Source: Chitinophaga nivalis (GTDB lineage: Bacteria > Bacteroidota > Bacteroidia > Chitinophagales > Chitinophagaceae). Taken from it: DNA of 64,000 nucleotides. A program made the position numbers and the translations under genes. How positions within the stretch are numbered: position 1 is the stretch's first letter; each line of letters begins with the position of its first letter. The notes beneath the pieces were generated by a model. It saw only the letters and a program-made list of their open reading frames with translations. It made no database searches and was not told the origin of the DNA. This document shows, one piece after another, positions 37,375-46,168 of this stretch. The stretch lies in the NCBI RefSeq assembly GCF_025989125.1, contig NZ_JAPDNR010000001.1:5630087-5694086 (forward strand), in the 5' to 3' direction.

Positions 37375-39510
37375 TTATCGCAGCAGTATCATCTGTGTAC
37401 TATAGGCTTGTTTTTCCCGGGTAATCACCTGTATAAAATAAGCACCATTCGGGAGCGTTGCTTTTATTCGTACTGTATTGCTGCTGATAACTTCCCGCTG
37501 TACCTCTCTCCCCTGGTTATCGCGGATAATGAGTAAACTACCACTCCAATGATCATTCCCAAAGGCAATCGTTCCTTCATTGGGATTCGGAAATATCTTT
37601 AACCGCCGGGCTGTTGGTGCAACAGCTTTCGCAGCAGGCATCGGTGCCGGACAGGTAAGCACATTTACCCTGACAGGCCTGCGTTTCGGATATTCGCAAT
37701 GTCCGCCTGCCGTTACATAATACGTAGTACTACTGGCTGGCCTTACTTTGTAATAATTGCCGGTATATAATAAAGTACCGCCGGCAGGCGCTGTATACCA
37801 ATAGATCAGTGCCGTGGTAAAACCAGGTACATAGGCATGCAAGGTGGTATCGGTGCCTTTACAGCTATTAATCGTATCTGCGTCTACGTTAGGTAAAGCC
37901 GCAAAGCTCCCTTGTATATAAGCCATCCTCGCGGTATCTGACCTGCAGGTAGTAACCGGATCGATCGCCTGTATAAATATCAGGGCATTCGTCGGATACA
38001 GGCTGAGGAATGCCGGCAAGGTGATATTTGCGGTATTGACTGCGCTGAATGAGGTATCCCGCAGCAAGGTACCATTCAATAGATTGCGGATGCTTATCCG
38101 GTAATGATAGCCTGGCTGATGATTCGTGATCTGTGTATTCACACTGCCGCATACAATGCCTTGCGGCACAGTATAGATCGGGTCCGGCAATTTTTTCACG
38201 ATCACTTTAACCGCTTTTCGGGTTGGAAACTCACAGTTGAATTTTGCTGCTACATAATAGGTCGTCGTAACAGCCGGACTTACCTTGTAAGTGGAACCGG
38301 TATATAATAAATTCCCGCCCTGAGGCGCATCATACCATAAAAACTGCACCAGGTCCACCACTTCATTGGAAGCAATGAAAGTAGCGGTATCCCCTTTGCA
38401 GATAGTGAGACTGTCGGCATTCACTGTGGGTATCTTCGCGGATATACCATACACGAGGATACCTTTTGCTGTATCGGATTTACAGCCGGTAACAGGATGC
38501 ACGGCCTGTATATTGACATATCCCTCTCCACCTGCTCCAAATACCACCACGGGTGTGGTGATCAGGTTATTATTCACTACCGTATAAGCCGTATCAAAAG
38601 GCGCCCGCCCCAGCGGCACAAAGTGTATATTGACTACGTAATTATTTCCCGGTGTATGGTTGGATACCTGGAGGGTTGTACTGCCACATACATAATCCTG
38701 AGGTACACTGTAAACAGGTTTTGCCGGCCTGGGATGCACGATCACTTTCACGGCCTTCCGTGTACTGACACATCCTGCAGCGCGTGCTTCCGCGTAATAG
38801 GTAGTAGTCGTAGCCGGGCTTACGGTATAATTATTCCCGTTATATAATAAAGTACCTCCGGTGGCGGCGTTGTACCAGTAAAGGCTGCTCCCCGGCGCTA
38901 TCGTAGCGGTGAGGGCAGTACTACTGCCGGCACAGATGGTGATACTGTCGGTTCCGGCAGGTACCGGCACCACTGGCTTATGATAGGCGTAGTAAATACG
39001 AAAGCCCGTTAACAGACCGAGTATACTACTACTCAACGTTATTTTCACCCGATCAAATTTACCGGCAGGCTTCAGGATTACTTCTCCCTGATTGCTGCCA
39101 AGTATACGGACATTATTACTGTTAAGTGATACCGAATCAGGGTTGGCAATACTCCCATTAAACGTCTGTACACTCACGCCCGCCAGCAGATTGATGGCGA
39201 GCAACGAACCCCCATTGCCCACCCCTACGATCAGGGAATCGCAACCAGCTATGCTGGCTGCCGGAAATATCAGGGACTGATAAACCGTGACACCTAATAA
39301 CCCCACAGGAATATTGAAAGCGCTATAATCCGTGAGGTTATCGTTTTTGATGGCATTGTCGGGATTGGATACACTGCAGAGTAAACATAGTCCTGTAGTG
39401 CCATTGGTCTGGCTGGTGGCATAAGTCTGTGCCCACATTTTCCCGGCACACAGGCACAGGAAAAGAATAAGCAGGGAGATACTTTTGAAAAAGTAAAAAT
39501 GATGCTTCAT
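37375..39510 (-). CDS. Secreted Ig-like repeat protein with T9SS C-terminal sorting domain
   Basis: A 711-residue exported protein: signal peptide (MKHHFYFFKSISLLILFLCLCAGKMWAQ), an N-terminal domain of about 160 residues, then three Ig-like repeats each containing a phrase such as GGTLLYNGNNYTVSPATTTTYYAEA followed by a cysteine and KAVKVIV. Paired cysteines recur (SITICAGSS, LTICKGDTA, INSCKGTDT). The last 80 residues start KIFPNPNEGTIAFGN and end in a type A T9SS sorting domain (NGAYFIQVITREKQAYSTQMILLR region), which directs export across the outer membrane and attachment or release. No catalytic domain recognised; likely a surface or matrix protein. Upstream lies a 246-bp gap shared with the divergent small peptide gene. 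Confidence 0.92.
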   Translation of the reverse strand: MKHHFYFFKSISLLILFLCLCAGKMWAQTYATSQTNGTTGLCLLCSVSNPDNAIKNDNLTDYSAFNIPVGLLGVTVYQSLIFPAASIAGCDSLIVGVGNGGSLLAINLLAGVSVQTFNGSIANPDSVSLNSNNVRILGSNQGEVILKPAGKFDRVKITLSSSILGLLTGFRIYYAYHKPVVPVPAGTDSITICAGSSTALTATIAPGSSLYWYNAATGGTLLYNGNNYTVSPATTTTYYAEARAAGCVSTRKAVKVIVHPRPAKPVYSVPQDYVCGSTTLQVSNHTPGNNYVVNIHFVPLGRAPFDTAYTVVNNNLITTPVVVFGAGGEGYVNIQAVHPVTGCKSDTAKGILVYGISAKIPTVNADSLTICKGDTATFIASNEVVDLVQFLWYDAPQGGNLLYTGSTYKVSPAVTTTYYVAAKFNCEFPTRKAVKVIVKKLPDPIYTVPQGIVCGSVNTQITNHQPGYHYRISIRNLLNGTLLRDTSFSAVNTANITLPAFLSLYPTNALIFIQAIDPVTTCRSDTARMAYIQGSFAALPNVDADTINSCKGTDTTLHAYVPGFTTALIYWYTAPAGGTLLYTGNYYKVRPASSTTYYVTAGGHCEYPKRRPVRVNVLTCPAPMPAAKAVAPTARRLKIFPNPNEGTIAFGNDHWSGSLLIIRDNQGREVQREVISSNTVRIKATLPNGAYFIQVITREKQAYSTQMILLR

Positions 39511-39756
39511 GAAAGCAGGTTTTTTTGAGGATGAATGATCGTGTTGAATCCAAGGCTATTGCAGCGGGGAGTACCTTATTTCCGGAACGGCTAACCACTC
39601 AAAGTTAACTAGTGGCACTGCAACTGCTATATGCTTCCGCTCTTTATTTACAACAAGAGACAGGGCTGCAGCGGAAATACTTAAATGGCAATATGATCAG
39701 ACCCAAAGGCTTTTCGACACAAACCCTCACTTTCATTTAAACCAAACTATTTACAC

Positions 39757-39966
39757 ATGACATCATCCGTTTTTTTTCGCCAAGCAAAACAATTAAACCG
39801 CCGCCAGCTGGCTGCTATCAATGGCGGTATTAAACAGTACAATCCTTACTGTCCGGGAAACCGCTGCAATTCCAATGATGAATGTACGGATCGTACTCAT
39901 ACCGTCATCTGCTATTGTTCATATACCTCCGTGCCATGGGTATCTGCCTGTACAACCGGGCATTAA
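39757..39966 (+). CDS. Double-glycine-leader, cysteine-rich small peptide (bacteriocin/RiPP-precursor-like)
   Basis: A 69-residue peptide with no hydrophobic signal peptide. Residues 1-24 look like a GG-type leader: charged, with LNRRQLAAINGG ending at Gly23-Gly24, matching the L-x-x-x-x-L-x-x-I-x-GG pattern of peptides cut by C39-peptidase ABC exporters. The predicted 45-residue core has six cysteines (32, 37, 43, 52, 54, 65), including a CYC pair, and aromatic residues, suggesting disulphide bonding or modification. The gene stands alone between a divergent T9SS protein gene and a hairpin terminator. No exporter or modification enzyme gene is in the window, so the export route is unknown. 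A short real gene is favoured because leader pattern, cysteine content and terminator agree. Confidence 0.65.
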   Translation: MTSSVFFRQAKQLNRRQLAAINGGIKQYNPYCPGNRCNSNDECTDRTHTVICYCSYTSVPWVSACTTGH

Positions 39967-39974
39967 CAGTAGCT

Positions 39975-40007
39975 GCCAGTGTCTCAACAATAGGTGGAGA
40001 CACTGGC
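39975..40007 (+). terminator. Hairpin terminator of the small peptide gene
   Basis: An 11-bp perfect stem (GCCAGTGTCTC at 39975-39985, GAGACACTGGC at 39997-40007) with an 11-nt loop, starting 8 nt after the peptide gene stop. The T-rich tail is weak and begins about 14 nt later. Confidence 0.6.
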
Positions 40008-40437
40008 TGTCATAACGCGGTTATTTATTTAGTCTGCAAGCCGATAAATAGATAGCCTGCTTCCCGCTGATCTTATCCGCATCAATAGTCTGTACCCATT
40101 TCCTCCCGGTCCATACCTGCGGACATTCCTCCTTTTGTCCCGCCACTTTTTCCTATCATCAAAAAAGGATGACAGCGTATAAAACCTTCTGTGTAACTTG
40201 TAACCTGGTCAATGCTGAGAAAAAACGTTACGGAAACATGCCACTGCAAACACGATACCTGCTATCGGTTTTAACGATTACATGTACCGGCAGCTGAGAT
40301 ATTGTTATGAACCAGGAGTGCATCAGCCATGTATCCACCTACCGCTCACCTATCCCGCAGCAACGGTGTAAGGGCGGCACTTATTAAAACTGCTAACACT
40401 TATGTCTATATACTGATACATTTTTAATCATTCGCTG
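40008..40437. other. Intergenic region, no gene seen
   Basis: About 430 bp between the small peptide terminator and the amidohydrolase start codon. No credible reading frame, repeat or RNA gene was recognised. The last 40 bp before the ATG are A/T-rich and presumably hold the amidohydrolase promoter, but no clean TAnnTTTG box is present. Confidence 0.5.
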
Positions 40438-41673
40438 ATGAGAACATTATTGCTCGCTTTACTGTCGCTACTGCCCCTGACCTTTTATGCACAATCTCCT
40501 GCCTCTCAAAGCTGGGCATTGGTCGGCGCCCGTGTATATACTTCCCCCGGCCAGCCGCCTATTGAGCATGGCGTAGTCATTATCGAAAACGGTAAAATTA
40601 CGGCCGCCGGCAGCAGCAAACAGGTGAAAGTACCGGCACAGCTAAAAGTGCTGGACTGTACAGGCCAGGTGCTGATGGCTGGCTTCTGGAATAGCCATGT
40701 ACACTTTATTGAACCATTGTGGGAGCCGGCGGATAGTTTGCCCGTGGCGCGCCTCAATCAACAAATGATCAACATGATCACTGGCTATGGCTTTACCCAT
40801 GTATTTGACCTGGCATCACTGAACTATCCCAACCTGCGGGCCCTCCGTGCCCGGGTGACGTCCGGTGAAGTAGATGGTCCGGCTATTCTTACCGTAGGGG
40901 TGCCTTTCGTTCCGCCGAACGGTACACCTTTTTATGTACGGCCACTGAAATTGCATGAAATCAGTCAGCCAACTGATGCCGCCGCCTTTGTAAAAAAACA
41001 GTTGCAGGCAGGTGCGGATGGCATCAAAATGTGGTCGGCTTCTCCGGACGGTCATCAGGCCGTACCGATGCCGCTGGAAGTGGTAAAGGCGGCCAGCGCT
41101 GCTGCACACCAGTTCCACAAACCCGTTTTCGCACATCCGACTGCCGATACGGGATGGCGTATAGCCGTTGCCGGTGGTGTGGACGTACTGGCACATCCGG
41201 CGCCGGACGGTTATATTCCCTGGAGTGAAGCCGACATCCGGCTGTTACGCCAGCATCAGGTGGCCCTCATTCCTACTTTAAAACTCTATAAATGGGAATT
41301 GGAAAAAAATGGCGTGCCGGTGGCGGATAATCCACTCATGACCACGGCCCTGCAACAGGTAGGCGCCTATGCCAAAGCGGGTGGGGAAATCCTGTTTGGC
41401 ACCGATGTAGGGTATGTTTCAGACTATACTATCGCTGACGAATATACGTTATTGGCTGCCGCCGGTCTCAGCTTCGATCAGATCTTCACCGCCCTGACCA
41501 CCGCCCCTGCCAAACGTTTTGGAATGGCACAACATAGCGGCCGTATTGCCAAAGGCATGGATGCAGATCTGGTTGTACTGAAAGCGGATCCGCATACAGA
41601 CATCCGCCACTTTTCGGACGTAGCCTATACCATCCGTAACGGCAAAATTATCTATCGCAGCGATAAAAAATAA
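40438..41673 (+). CDS. Exported metal-dependent amidohydrolase
   Basis: A 411-residue amidohydrolase-superfamily enzyme with a signal peptide (MRTLLLALLSLLPLTFYAQ), so it acts in the periplasm or outside. Metal and catalytic residues of the TIM-barrel are visible: HxH in NSHVHF, a lysine in GADGIKMW likely carbamylated, His in FAHPT, His in VLAHPAPD and the catalytic Asp in LFGTDVGY. N-terminal and C-terminal beta-sandwich segments (GARVYT..., GMDADLVVLKADP..., IRNGKIIY) are typical. It belongs to the imidazolonepropionase/prolidase-like group; the substrate cannot be read from sequence. It is monocistronic and ends at a strong hairpin terminator shared with the convergent amidohydrolase gene. 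Confidence 0.92.
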   Translation: MRTLLLALLSLLPLTFYAQSPASQSWALVGARVYTSPGQPPIEHGVVIIENGKITAAGSSKQVKVPAQLKVLDCTGQVLMAGFWNSHVHFIEPLWEPADSLPVARLNQQMINMITGYGFTHVFDLASLNYPNLRALRARVTSGEVDGPAILTVGVPFVPPNGTPFYVRPLKLHEISQPTDAAAFVKKQLQAGADGIKMWSASPDGHQAVPMPLEVVKAASAAAHQFHKPVFAHPTADTGWRIAVAGGVDVLAHPAPDGYIPWSEADIRLLRQHQVALIPTLKLYKWELEKNGVPVADNPLMTTALQQVGAYAKAGGEILFGTDVGYVSDYTIADEYTLLAAAGLSFDQIFTALTTAPAKRFGMAQHSGRIAKGMDADLVVLKADPHTDIRHFSDVAYTIRNGKIIYRSDKK

Positions 41674-41721
41674 ATCCGCACCGTTAGCTCCCGTTCCGGG
41701 CACACGGCTGGATAACGATAC

Positions 41722-41762
41722 CAAAGCAAAAGACCTGTGTCCTGCACAGGTCTTTTGCTTTG
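41722..41762 (+). terminator. Bidirectional intrinsic terminator between convergent amidohydrolase genes
   Basis: A perfect 18-bp stem (41722-41739 and 41745-41762; outer sequence CAAAGCAAAAGACC) with the 5-nt loop TCCTG. The stem carries A-rich and T-rich flanks on each side (AAAAG/CTTTT), so it can act on both strands. It lies 48 nt after one stop and 49 nt before the other gene's stop. Confidence 0.85.
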
Positions 41763-41811
41763 ATGGCGGCGCAGGCCTTTCAGCCTGCATGGCGTAGGAT
41801 GTTTGCTTTTA

Positions 41812-43152
41812 TCAGAATACAATATTACCCCGATGGATCAGTGACTTAACCGGTGAAATACGGGATACTGCCTCCGCAGAACAACTCGCCTCCAGCAATA
41901 CCAGGTCGGCGTTGTCCCCTACGTTGGGCCATTGCCGTTTACCTTTGTCATCCAGGGGCAACACGTTATGGGTAGCCAGTTTCAGGGCTCTCGACAGATC
42001 GAACTCCGTACGGTAACCGTACAACTGCGCCATCAGATTGGCTTTGTGTAAAACGCTGCCGGAACCGAAAGTATTCCAGTGATCTATAATACAATCATTA
42101 CCGGCACGTACATCTACCCCATATTTATACAGGGTTGGAATTGGCATGATGGTGTTTCCAAACGGAATGGTGGATATCACGCCCATTTGAGCATGGGCCA
42201 GCTTTTCCGCTACCTCCTGCAGTTTCGGCGCTTCCAGTTTAGCCAGCACAAAACAATGGCTGATAAACGTTTTACCTTTCAACACCGGGTTTTCGTTGAC
42301 CTTATCAATGAGGTACTCCACGGTTTTCAGACCGGACTCTCCGCCTTCATGCAGGTGAATATCAATCCCCTTATGGTGGTCCAGTGCCAATTGTACAACG
42401 AAATCCATGCTCTTCTCAATACTGCCGTCGATAGAAGCGGGATCCAATCCACCGATGAAATCTATATCCATTTTGGCGGCTTCTTTCATCAGTTGTTCCG
42501 ACTGGGTATAATAGATACCGTGCTGGGGAAACGCCACCAGTTCTGCGGCAAAAGAATCTTTTTTATTTTCCAGCGCCCGCTGCAGATTTTTTAAGGAATC
42601 CAGCTTCGACGTTGGTTCAATATTGACATGGCTTCTGGCAAAGTTGGAACCGCGGGATTGCAGCAGCTCAATGAGCAGTTCAGAACGGGCGGTAGATGTT
42701 TTCAGCAATTCGGGAATCACCTGTTGCTCGTAGGCAATCATATCCTTCACGGATTTGTTTTTTTTCAGGTGCGCCTTCCATGGAAGTCCATAAAAAGTTT
42801 TATCCAGGTGGATATGCATTTCCTTAAATGCAGGCAGCATCAAGTATCCTTTTGCATCAATCGCCTTTGCCTGCGGGTTATTGGGCAGGATCGCCTTTAT
42901 TTTCCCCTCCTGAATGTCTATGGTAAACAACCCGGTCAGCGTACCGCTTACCTCTCCTTCTTCATAGCTAAAACCAGTTTCCAGCCGCACGTTTTTCAAG
43001 GTAAATGTTTTACCTGCCATAGCCGGCGTGGTGGTGGTTTCCTCCGGAGCGGCTGCCGCTGCCCGGCTACCCAGCAACATACTGCTGCCACCTGCTACCA
43101 GGATAGAAGAACTTTTTATAAAATCTTTGCGGGAAATTGATTGTTGCGCCAT
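41812..43152 (-). CDS. Cytosine-deaminase-like amidohydrolase with N-terminal export signal
   Basis: A 446-residue amidohydrolase. The ATG at 43152 is preferred over the upstream in-frame ATG at 43251, because it gives a normal export signal (MAQQSISRKDFIKSSSILVAGGSS...) and avoids overlap with the AraC gene. The signal resembles a Tat leader but has SRKDF rather than twin arginine. Visible active-site pieces of the cytosine deaminase group are HIHLDKTF, ARSHVNIEP, DIHLHEGGE, ISHCF and an Asp in RAGNDCIIDHW. Conserved ends are LKNVRLETGF and ADLVLLEASCSAEAVS. A deaminase or cyclic-amide hydrolase activity is plausible; substrate unknown. It lies 76 bp after the AraC regulator gene and is probably co-transcribed with it. 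Confidence 0.88.
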   Translation of the reverse strand: MAQQSISRKDFIKSSSILVAGGSSMLLGSRAAAAAPEETTTTPAMAGKTFTLKNVRLETGFSYEEGEVSGTLTGLFTIDIQEGKIKAILPNNPQAKAIDAKGYLMLPAFKEMHIHLDKTFYGLPWKAHLKKNKSVKDMIAYEQQVIPELLKTSTARSELLIELLQSRGSNFARSHVNIEPTSKLDSLKNLQRALENKKDSFAAELVAFPQHGIYYTQSEQLMKEAAKMDIDFIGGLDPASIDGSIEKSMDFVVQLALDHHKGIDIHLHEGGESGLKTVEYLIDKVNENPVLKGKTFISHCFVLAKLEAPKLQEVAEKLAHAQMGVISTIPFGNTIMPIPTLYKYGVDVRAGNDCIIDHWNTFGSGSVLHKANLMAQLYGYRTEFDLSRALKLATHNVLPLDDKGKRQWPNVGDNADLVLLEASCSAEAVSRISPVKSLIHRGNIVF

Positions 43153-43228
43153 GCCTTTACTTTTTTTGGTAAAGTTAATCGCAATAAAAACGGTATTGCT
43201 GTAGGATTTATGCCAAAACTTGTAGAAT

Positions 43229-44077
43229 TTATAACTCCCCCCTGAATTCACGGGGTGAGATGCCGGTCTGGCTTTTCAGAAAATTCGAAAAATATGCCAG
43301 GTCATGGAAGCCCAGCTCAAAGGCGATCTCTTTCACCGATTTATCGGAAGCCCGCAATAATCGTTTAGCCTCCAACGTGACCCTGTTCTGGATCAGGGAG
43401 GTAGCCGTCATGTGCAGGTGTCTTTTACAAAGGATATTGAGATAGTTGGGCGTAATGTGCAACTGATCGGCATAAAAGGATACCGACTTTTGTTCTTTGA
43501 AAGCCGCATCTACCAGCGCATGATATTTGAATAAAACCGGTTTGGCCTGATAAATCAGCATGTCGTCAAATTTGTTTTCCGCTTCCCGGCAAACCAGTTG
43601 TGCAATGAGCTGACTACGCAGGTGAATAATATCCCAGTCAATGGTGCCCCTGCCCAGTTCCTGTTGTATTGCCTTAAACTCATACAGGAGTTGTTGGAAG
43701 ATACCCGGTGCGAGATGAATAACCGGATGATTCTGGTATAACAGAAAGGAGAAATGTAAGGAGGAAGAAAACGTTTCAAAAATACGCCGGCTAATCATCA
43801 GTTGATAAGCCATGGTATCGGCGCCTAACTCCCAACGATGTACCTGATCCGGGAACAACAGGTGTATCTGCTGACCGGTTACTGCATAATCAACAAAATC
43901 GATGGCATGTATACCACTTCCTTGCTCCATTAAAAGGAATACAAAGAAGTCGTGCTTATGTGGTTTTTCAATCAGTCTGCTGCCCTGTATTTCGTGGTAC
44001 AGCAATCTGGAATCCCCTTCCAGTGCAGGCCGGAACGCATTAAGCCCCAGAATCGGAAATTGATCTTTTGCTTTCAC
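43229..44077 (-). CDS. AraC-family transcriptional regulator
   Basis: A 282-residue regulator with an N-terminal cupin-like sensor (KPHKHDFFVFLLMEQGSGIHAIDF, with HKH) and a C-terminal double helix-turn-helix: SVSFYADQLHITPNYLNILCKRH and SVKEIAFELGFHDLAYFSNFLKSQTGISPREFR, the latter the classic AraC signature. It precedes the deaminase-like amidohydrolase gene on the same strand and is divergent, with 246 bp between, from the exported argininosuccinate-lyase-like gene. It is therefore a good candidate regulator of both. The ligand is unknown; the cupin-type N-terminus suggests a small organic molecule. Confidence 0.94.
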   Translation of the reverse strand: MKAKDQFPILGLNAFRPALEGDSRLLYHEIQGSRLIEKPHKHDFFVFLLMEQGSGIHAIDFVDYAVTGQQIHLLFPDQVHRWELGADTMAYQLMISRRIFETFSSSLHFSFLLYQNHPVIHLAPGIFQQLLYEFKAIQQELGRGTIDWDIIHLRSQLIAQLVCREAENKFDDMLIYQAKPVLFKYHALVDAAFKEQKSVSFYADQLHITPNYLNILCKRHLHMTATSLIQNRVTLEAKRLLRASDKSVKEIAFELGFHDLAYFSNFLKSQTGISPREFRGEL

Positions 44078-44288
44078 GATTGAAAATTAATAAAATTCCC
44101 GGCAACCGGACGCATTTATCTATTACTTCAGCGGCATATTTCCAGGTCGCTTTGCCAGGTGCGATGCCTGCCATCCTATACTACAAGCAGGTTTACAGCA
44201 TACGCTATTCCTCCATGTATGAAAAACAGGTATCAGCGGCAGGTACCTTTTCTGTTGATGATCGCCTGCAGAAATGATTATTTTACCC

Positions 44289-44296
44289 TATTTTTG
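44289..44296 (+). promoter_or_regulatory. TAnnTTTG -7 promoter element of the lyase gene
   Basis: TATTTTTG fits the Bacteroidota -7 consensus exactly and ends 27 nt before the ATG at 44324. No good TTTG was found at the expected -33 distance. Confidence 0.5.
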
Positions 44297-44323
44297 CAAC
44301 ATTGTTTCAAAAAATAACATTTC

Positions 44324-45916
44324 ATGAGAATAGGAATAATACCACTAATAGTGGCCGCAACTTTTAGCGCGGCCCAGGTACAGGCGCAGCTGATTCAACA
44401 TAAAGAGATAGGAAAACAAGCGGCAACGCAGCCGGAAAAATCAGCCCTCCGGGACGCCAGCAGAATCGGCAGAACCGCAGGCGCGAAAGCACCTGCCTTC
44501 CAGGAATTATATGATTATGAAGCGAAAAATGAAACCTTAACAGATGCCCTGTTTCCCTATCAAAGTTTCTTGCATAAAGCATATGTGGTGATGTTGGCCG
44601 AACAACATATTCTTACCCGCCCGGAAGCCAGTACCCTACTCACCGGCTTGAAAAAGGTAGACTCACTGGCCATACAGGATCCTGCCCTGCGGGTATATCT
44701 GCCTTATGAGGCCGCCCTGATAAAAGAGATTGGCAGCCTGGGTGGGAAAATGCATACCGGCCGTAGCCGCAATGATCTTGACAATACCACCACCAGAATG
44801 CTGCTGCGGGACCGGTTGCTGGATATTATCGCGGCCCTGATTCCCTTCAGAGAAAGCTTGCTGCATAAAGCTACCGACAACCTCGAAACCGTCATGGTAG
44901 CCTATACGCATAGAAAAGAAGCCCAACCCATTACCCTCGCCCACTACTTAACAGCGATTGATGAGAGCTTCGGAAAATCATTAGACCGCTACATCGAATT
45001 ATATGAAAGAATCAATCAAAGCCCCTTGGGATCCGGCGCTACCGGTGGCACCAGCTGGCCTTTAGACCGGAAACGGGTGGCCGGACTGCTAGGTTTCGAC
45101 AAGCTGGTAGTAAATACCATTGAAGGCGTTGCAGGCTGGGACCACATCGCTGAATTTGCATTCGACAATGCGGTTTATCTGAGCGCGGTCAGCAGGTACG
45201 CATCGGAAATACAGCTTTGGAGTACTGATGAATACCAGATGGCCGAACTGGATAACGCATATGCCGGTATCAGCAGCATGATGCCACAGAAGAAAAATCC
45301 GGATGCCCTGGAACGCAGCCGGAAAGCGGCGGCCAATGCTACCGGCCAGTTAACCGCCATCCTGACGTCCTTAAATGCCGTTGAGTACCAGCACAGCGGC
45401 GCCCGTGTACCACTGGAACCTAAATCATTGGACGCCGTACTGGCAGCAACACATGCCATGACTGGTGTAACCACTACTTTACACGTCAACAAAGCCGTTA
45501 TGCTGGATTACGCACGCAAAAATTTTTCTACCATGACAGACCTGGCGGATCTGCTGGTACGTGAAAAAGGAATGGATTTCCGGGAAGCACATGAGGTGAT
45601 ATCCATGGTGGTGAATGATGCTTTGCAGCAAGGTAAAACGGCCGATAAAATCACGGTAGACATGATACAAAATGCCGCACAAAAACTATTGCACAAAAAT
45701 ATAACAGTAACGCATCAACAGCTGCAGGACGCACTGGATCCCATCAGGAGCATCAAACGTAAACAGGGAGACGGGATGCCTTCACCCGAATCAGTACAAA
45801 AGATGATCTCATCTTCCAACAAAAACATACAGGACAAAAAAGAATGGCTGCATAAAAAGCAGACCGCTTTGCAGCAAAGTAATGTTTTACTGCAAACACT
45901 GCTATCAACATTTTAA
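44324..45916 (+). CDS. Exported argininosuccinate-lyase-like C-N lyase
   Basis: A 530-residue member of the argininosuccinate lyase/fumarase superfamily. Superfamily signatures are intact: TGRSRNDLDNTT (phosphate/succinyl loop), YTHRKEAQP (catalytic His region), SSMMPQKKNPDALE (flexible catalytic-serine loop) and STMTDLADLLV near the C-terminus. Unusually it starts with a cleavable signal peptide (MRIGIIPLIVAATFSAAQVQA) and a 40-residue linker, so it should act in the periplasm, where housekeeping arginine synthesis does not occur. It probably cleaves an N-succinyl-type amine; EDDS lyase is a known family member acting on such a compound. It is divergent from an AraC regulator and followed by a strong terminator. 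Confidence 0.9.
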   Translation: MRIGIIPLIVAATFSAAQVQAQLIQHKEIGKQAATQPEKSALRDASRIGRTAGAKAPAFQELYDYEAKNETLTDALFPYQSFLHKAYVVMLAEQHILTRPEASTLLTGLKKVDSLAIQDPALRVYLPYEAALIKEIGSLGGKMHTGRSRNDLDNTTTRMLLRDRLLDIIAALIPFRESLLHKATDNLETVMVAYTHRKEAQPITLAHYLTAIDESFGKSLDRYIELYERINQSPLGSGATGGTSWPLDRKRVAGLLGFDKLVVNTIEGVAGWDHIAEFAFDNAVYLSAVSRYASEIQLWSTDEYQMAELDNAYAGISSMMPQKKNPDALERSRKAAANATGQLTAILTSLNAVEYQHSGARVPLEPKSLDAVLAATHAMTGVTTTLHVNKAVMLDYARKNFSTMTDLADLLVREKGMDFREAHEVISMVVNDALQQGKTADKITVDMIQNAAQKLLHKNITVTHQQLQDALDPIRSIKRKQGDGMPSPESVQKMISSSNKNIQDKKEWLHKKQTALQQSNVLLQTLLSTF

Positions 45917-45940
45917 TGCAACAGTTTATTCAGCGTGGTT

Positions 45941-46010
45941 ATTCAGCATGGTTATTACAGGATAAGACTTATTCTGTAATAACCATGCTGAATGAATAAT
46001 TATTTTTTTT
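45941..46010 (+). terminator. Intrinsic terminator of the lyase gene
   Basis: A perfect 20-bp stem (45941-45960 and 45974-45993) with a 13-nt loop, followed by a run of eight T (46003-46010). It starts 24 nt after the lyase stop codon. Confidence 0.9.
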
Positions 46011-46050
46011 AAGCGGAGGATTTTAAAAGTACTCCTTTCTTCAAACATAA

Positions 46051-46082
46051 AAGCGTGATGCCATTTACATGGCACCACGCTT
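46051..46082 (-). terminator. Hairpin terminator of the alpha/beta hydrolase gene
   Basis: Stem AAGCGTGATGCCAT / ATGGCACCACGCTT with one mismatch and a 4-nt loop. On the minus strand it is followed by a short T run (TTTTATGTTTG). It lies 86 nt past the hydrolase stop. Confidence 0.65.
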
Positions 46083-46168
46083 CCGTGTCCTGTCAGCGTT
46101 TCACATCTCATCCGGTTAAAAGGCATTCGCACATTCCCATTGAAAAGATGCCAGGTACGCCGCTGCTG

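Noticed and set aside
44068..44277. 69-codon plus-strand frame between the AraC and lyase genes
   Set aside because: No domain, overlaps the AraC start region and the lyase promoter; reads as non-coding.
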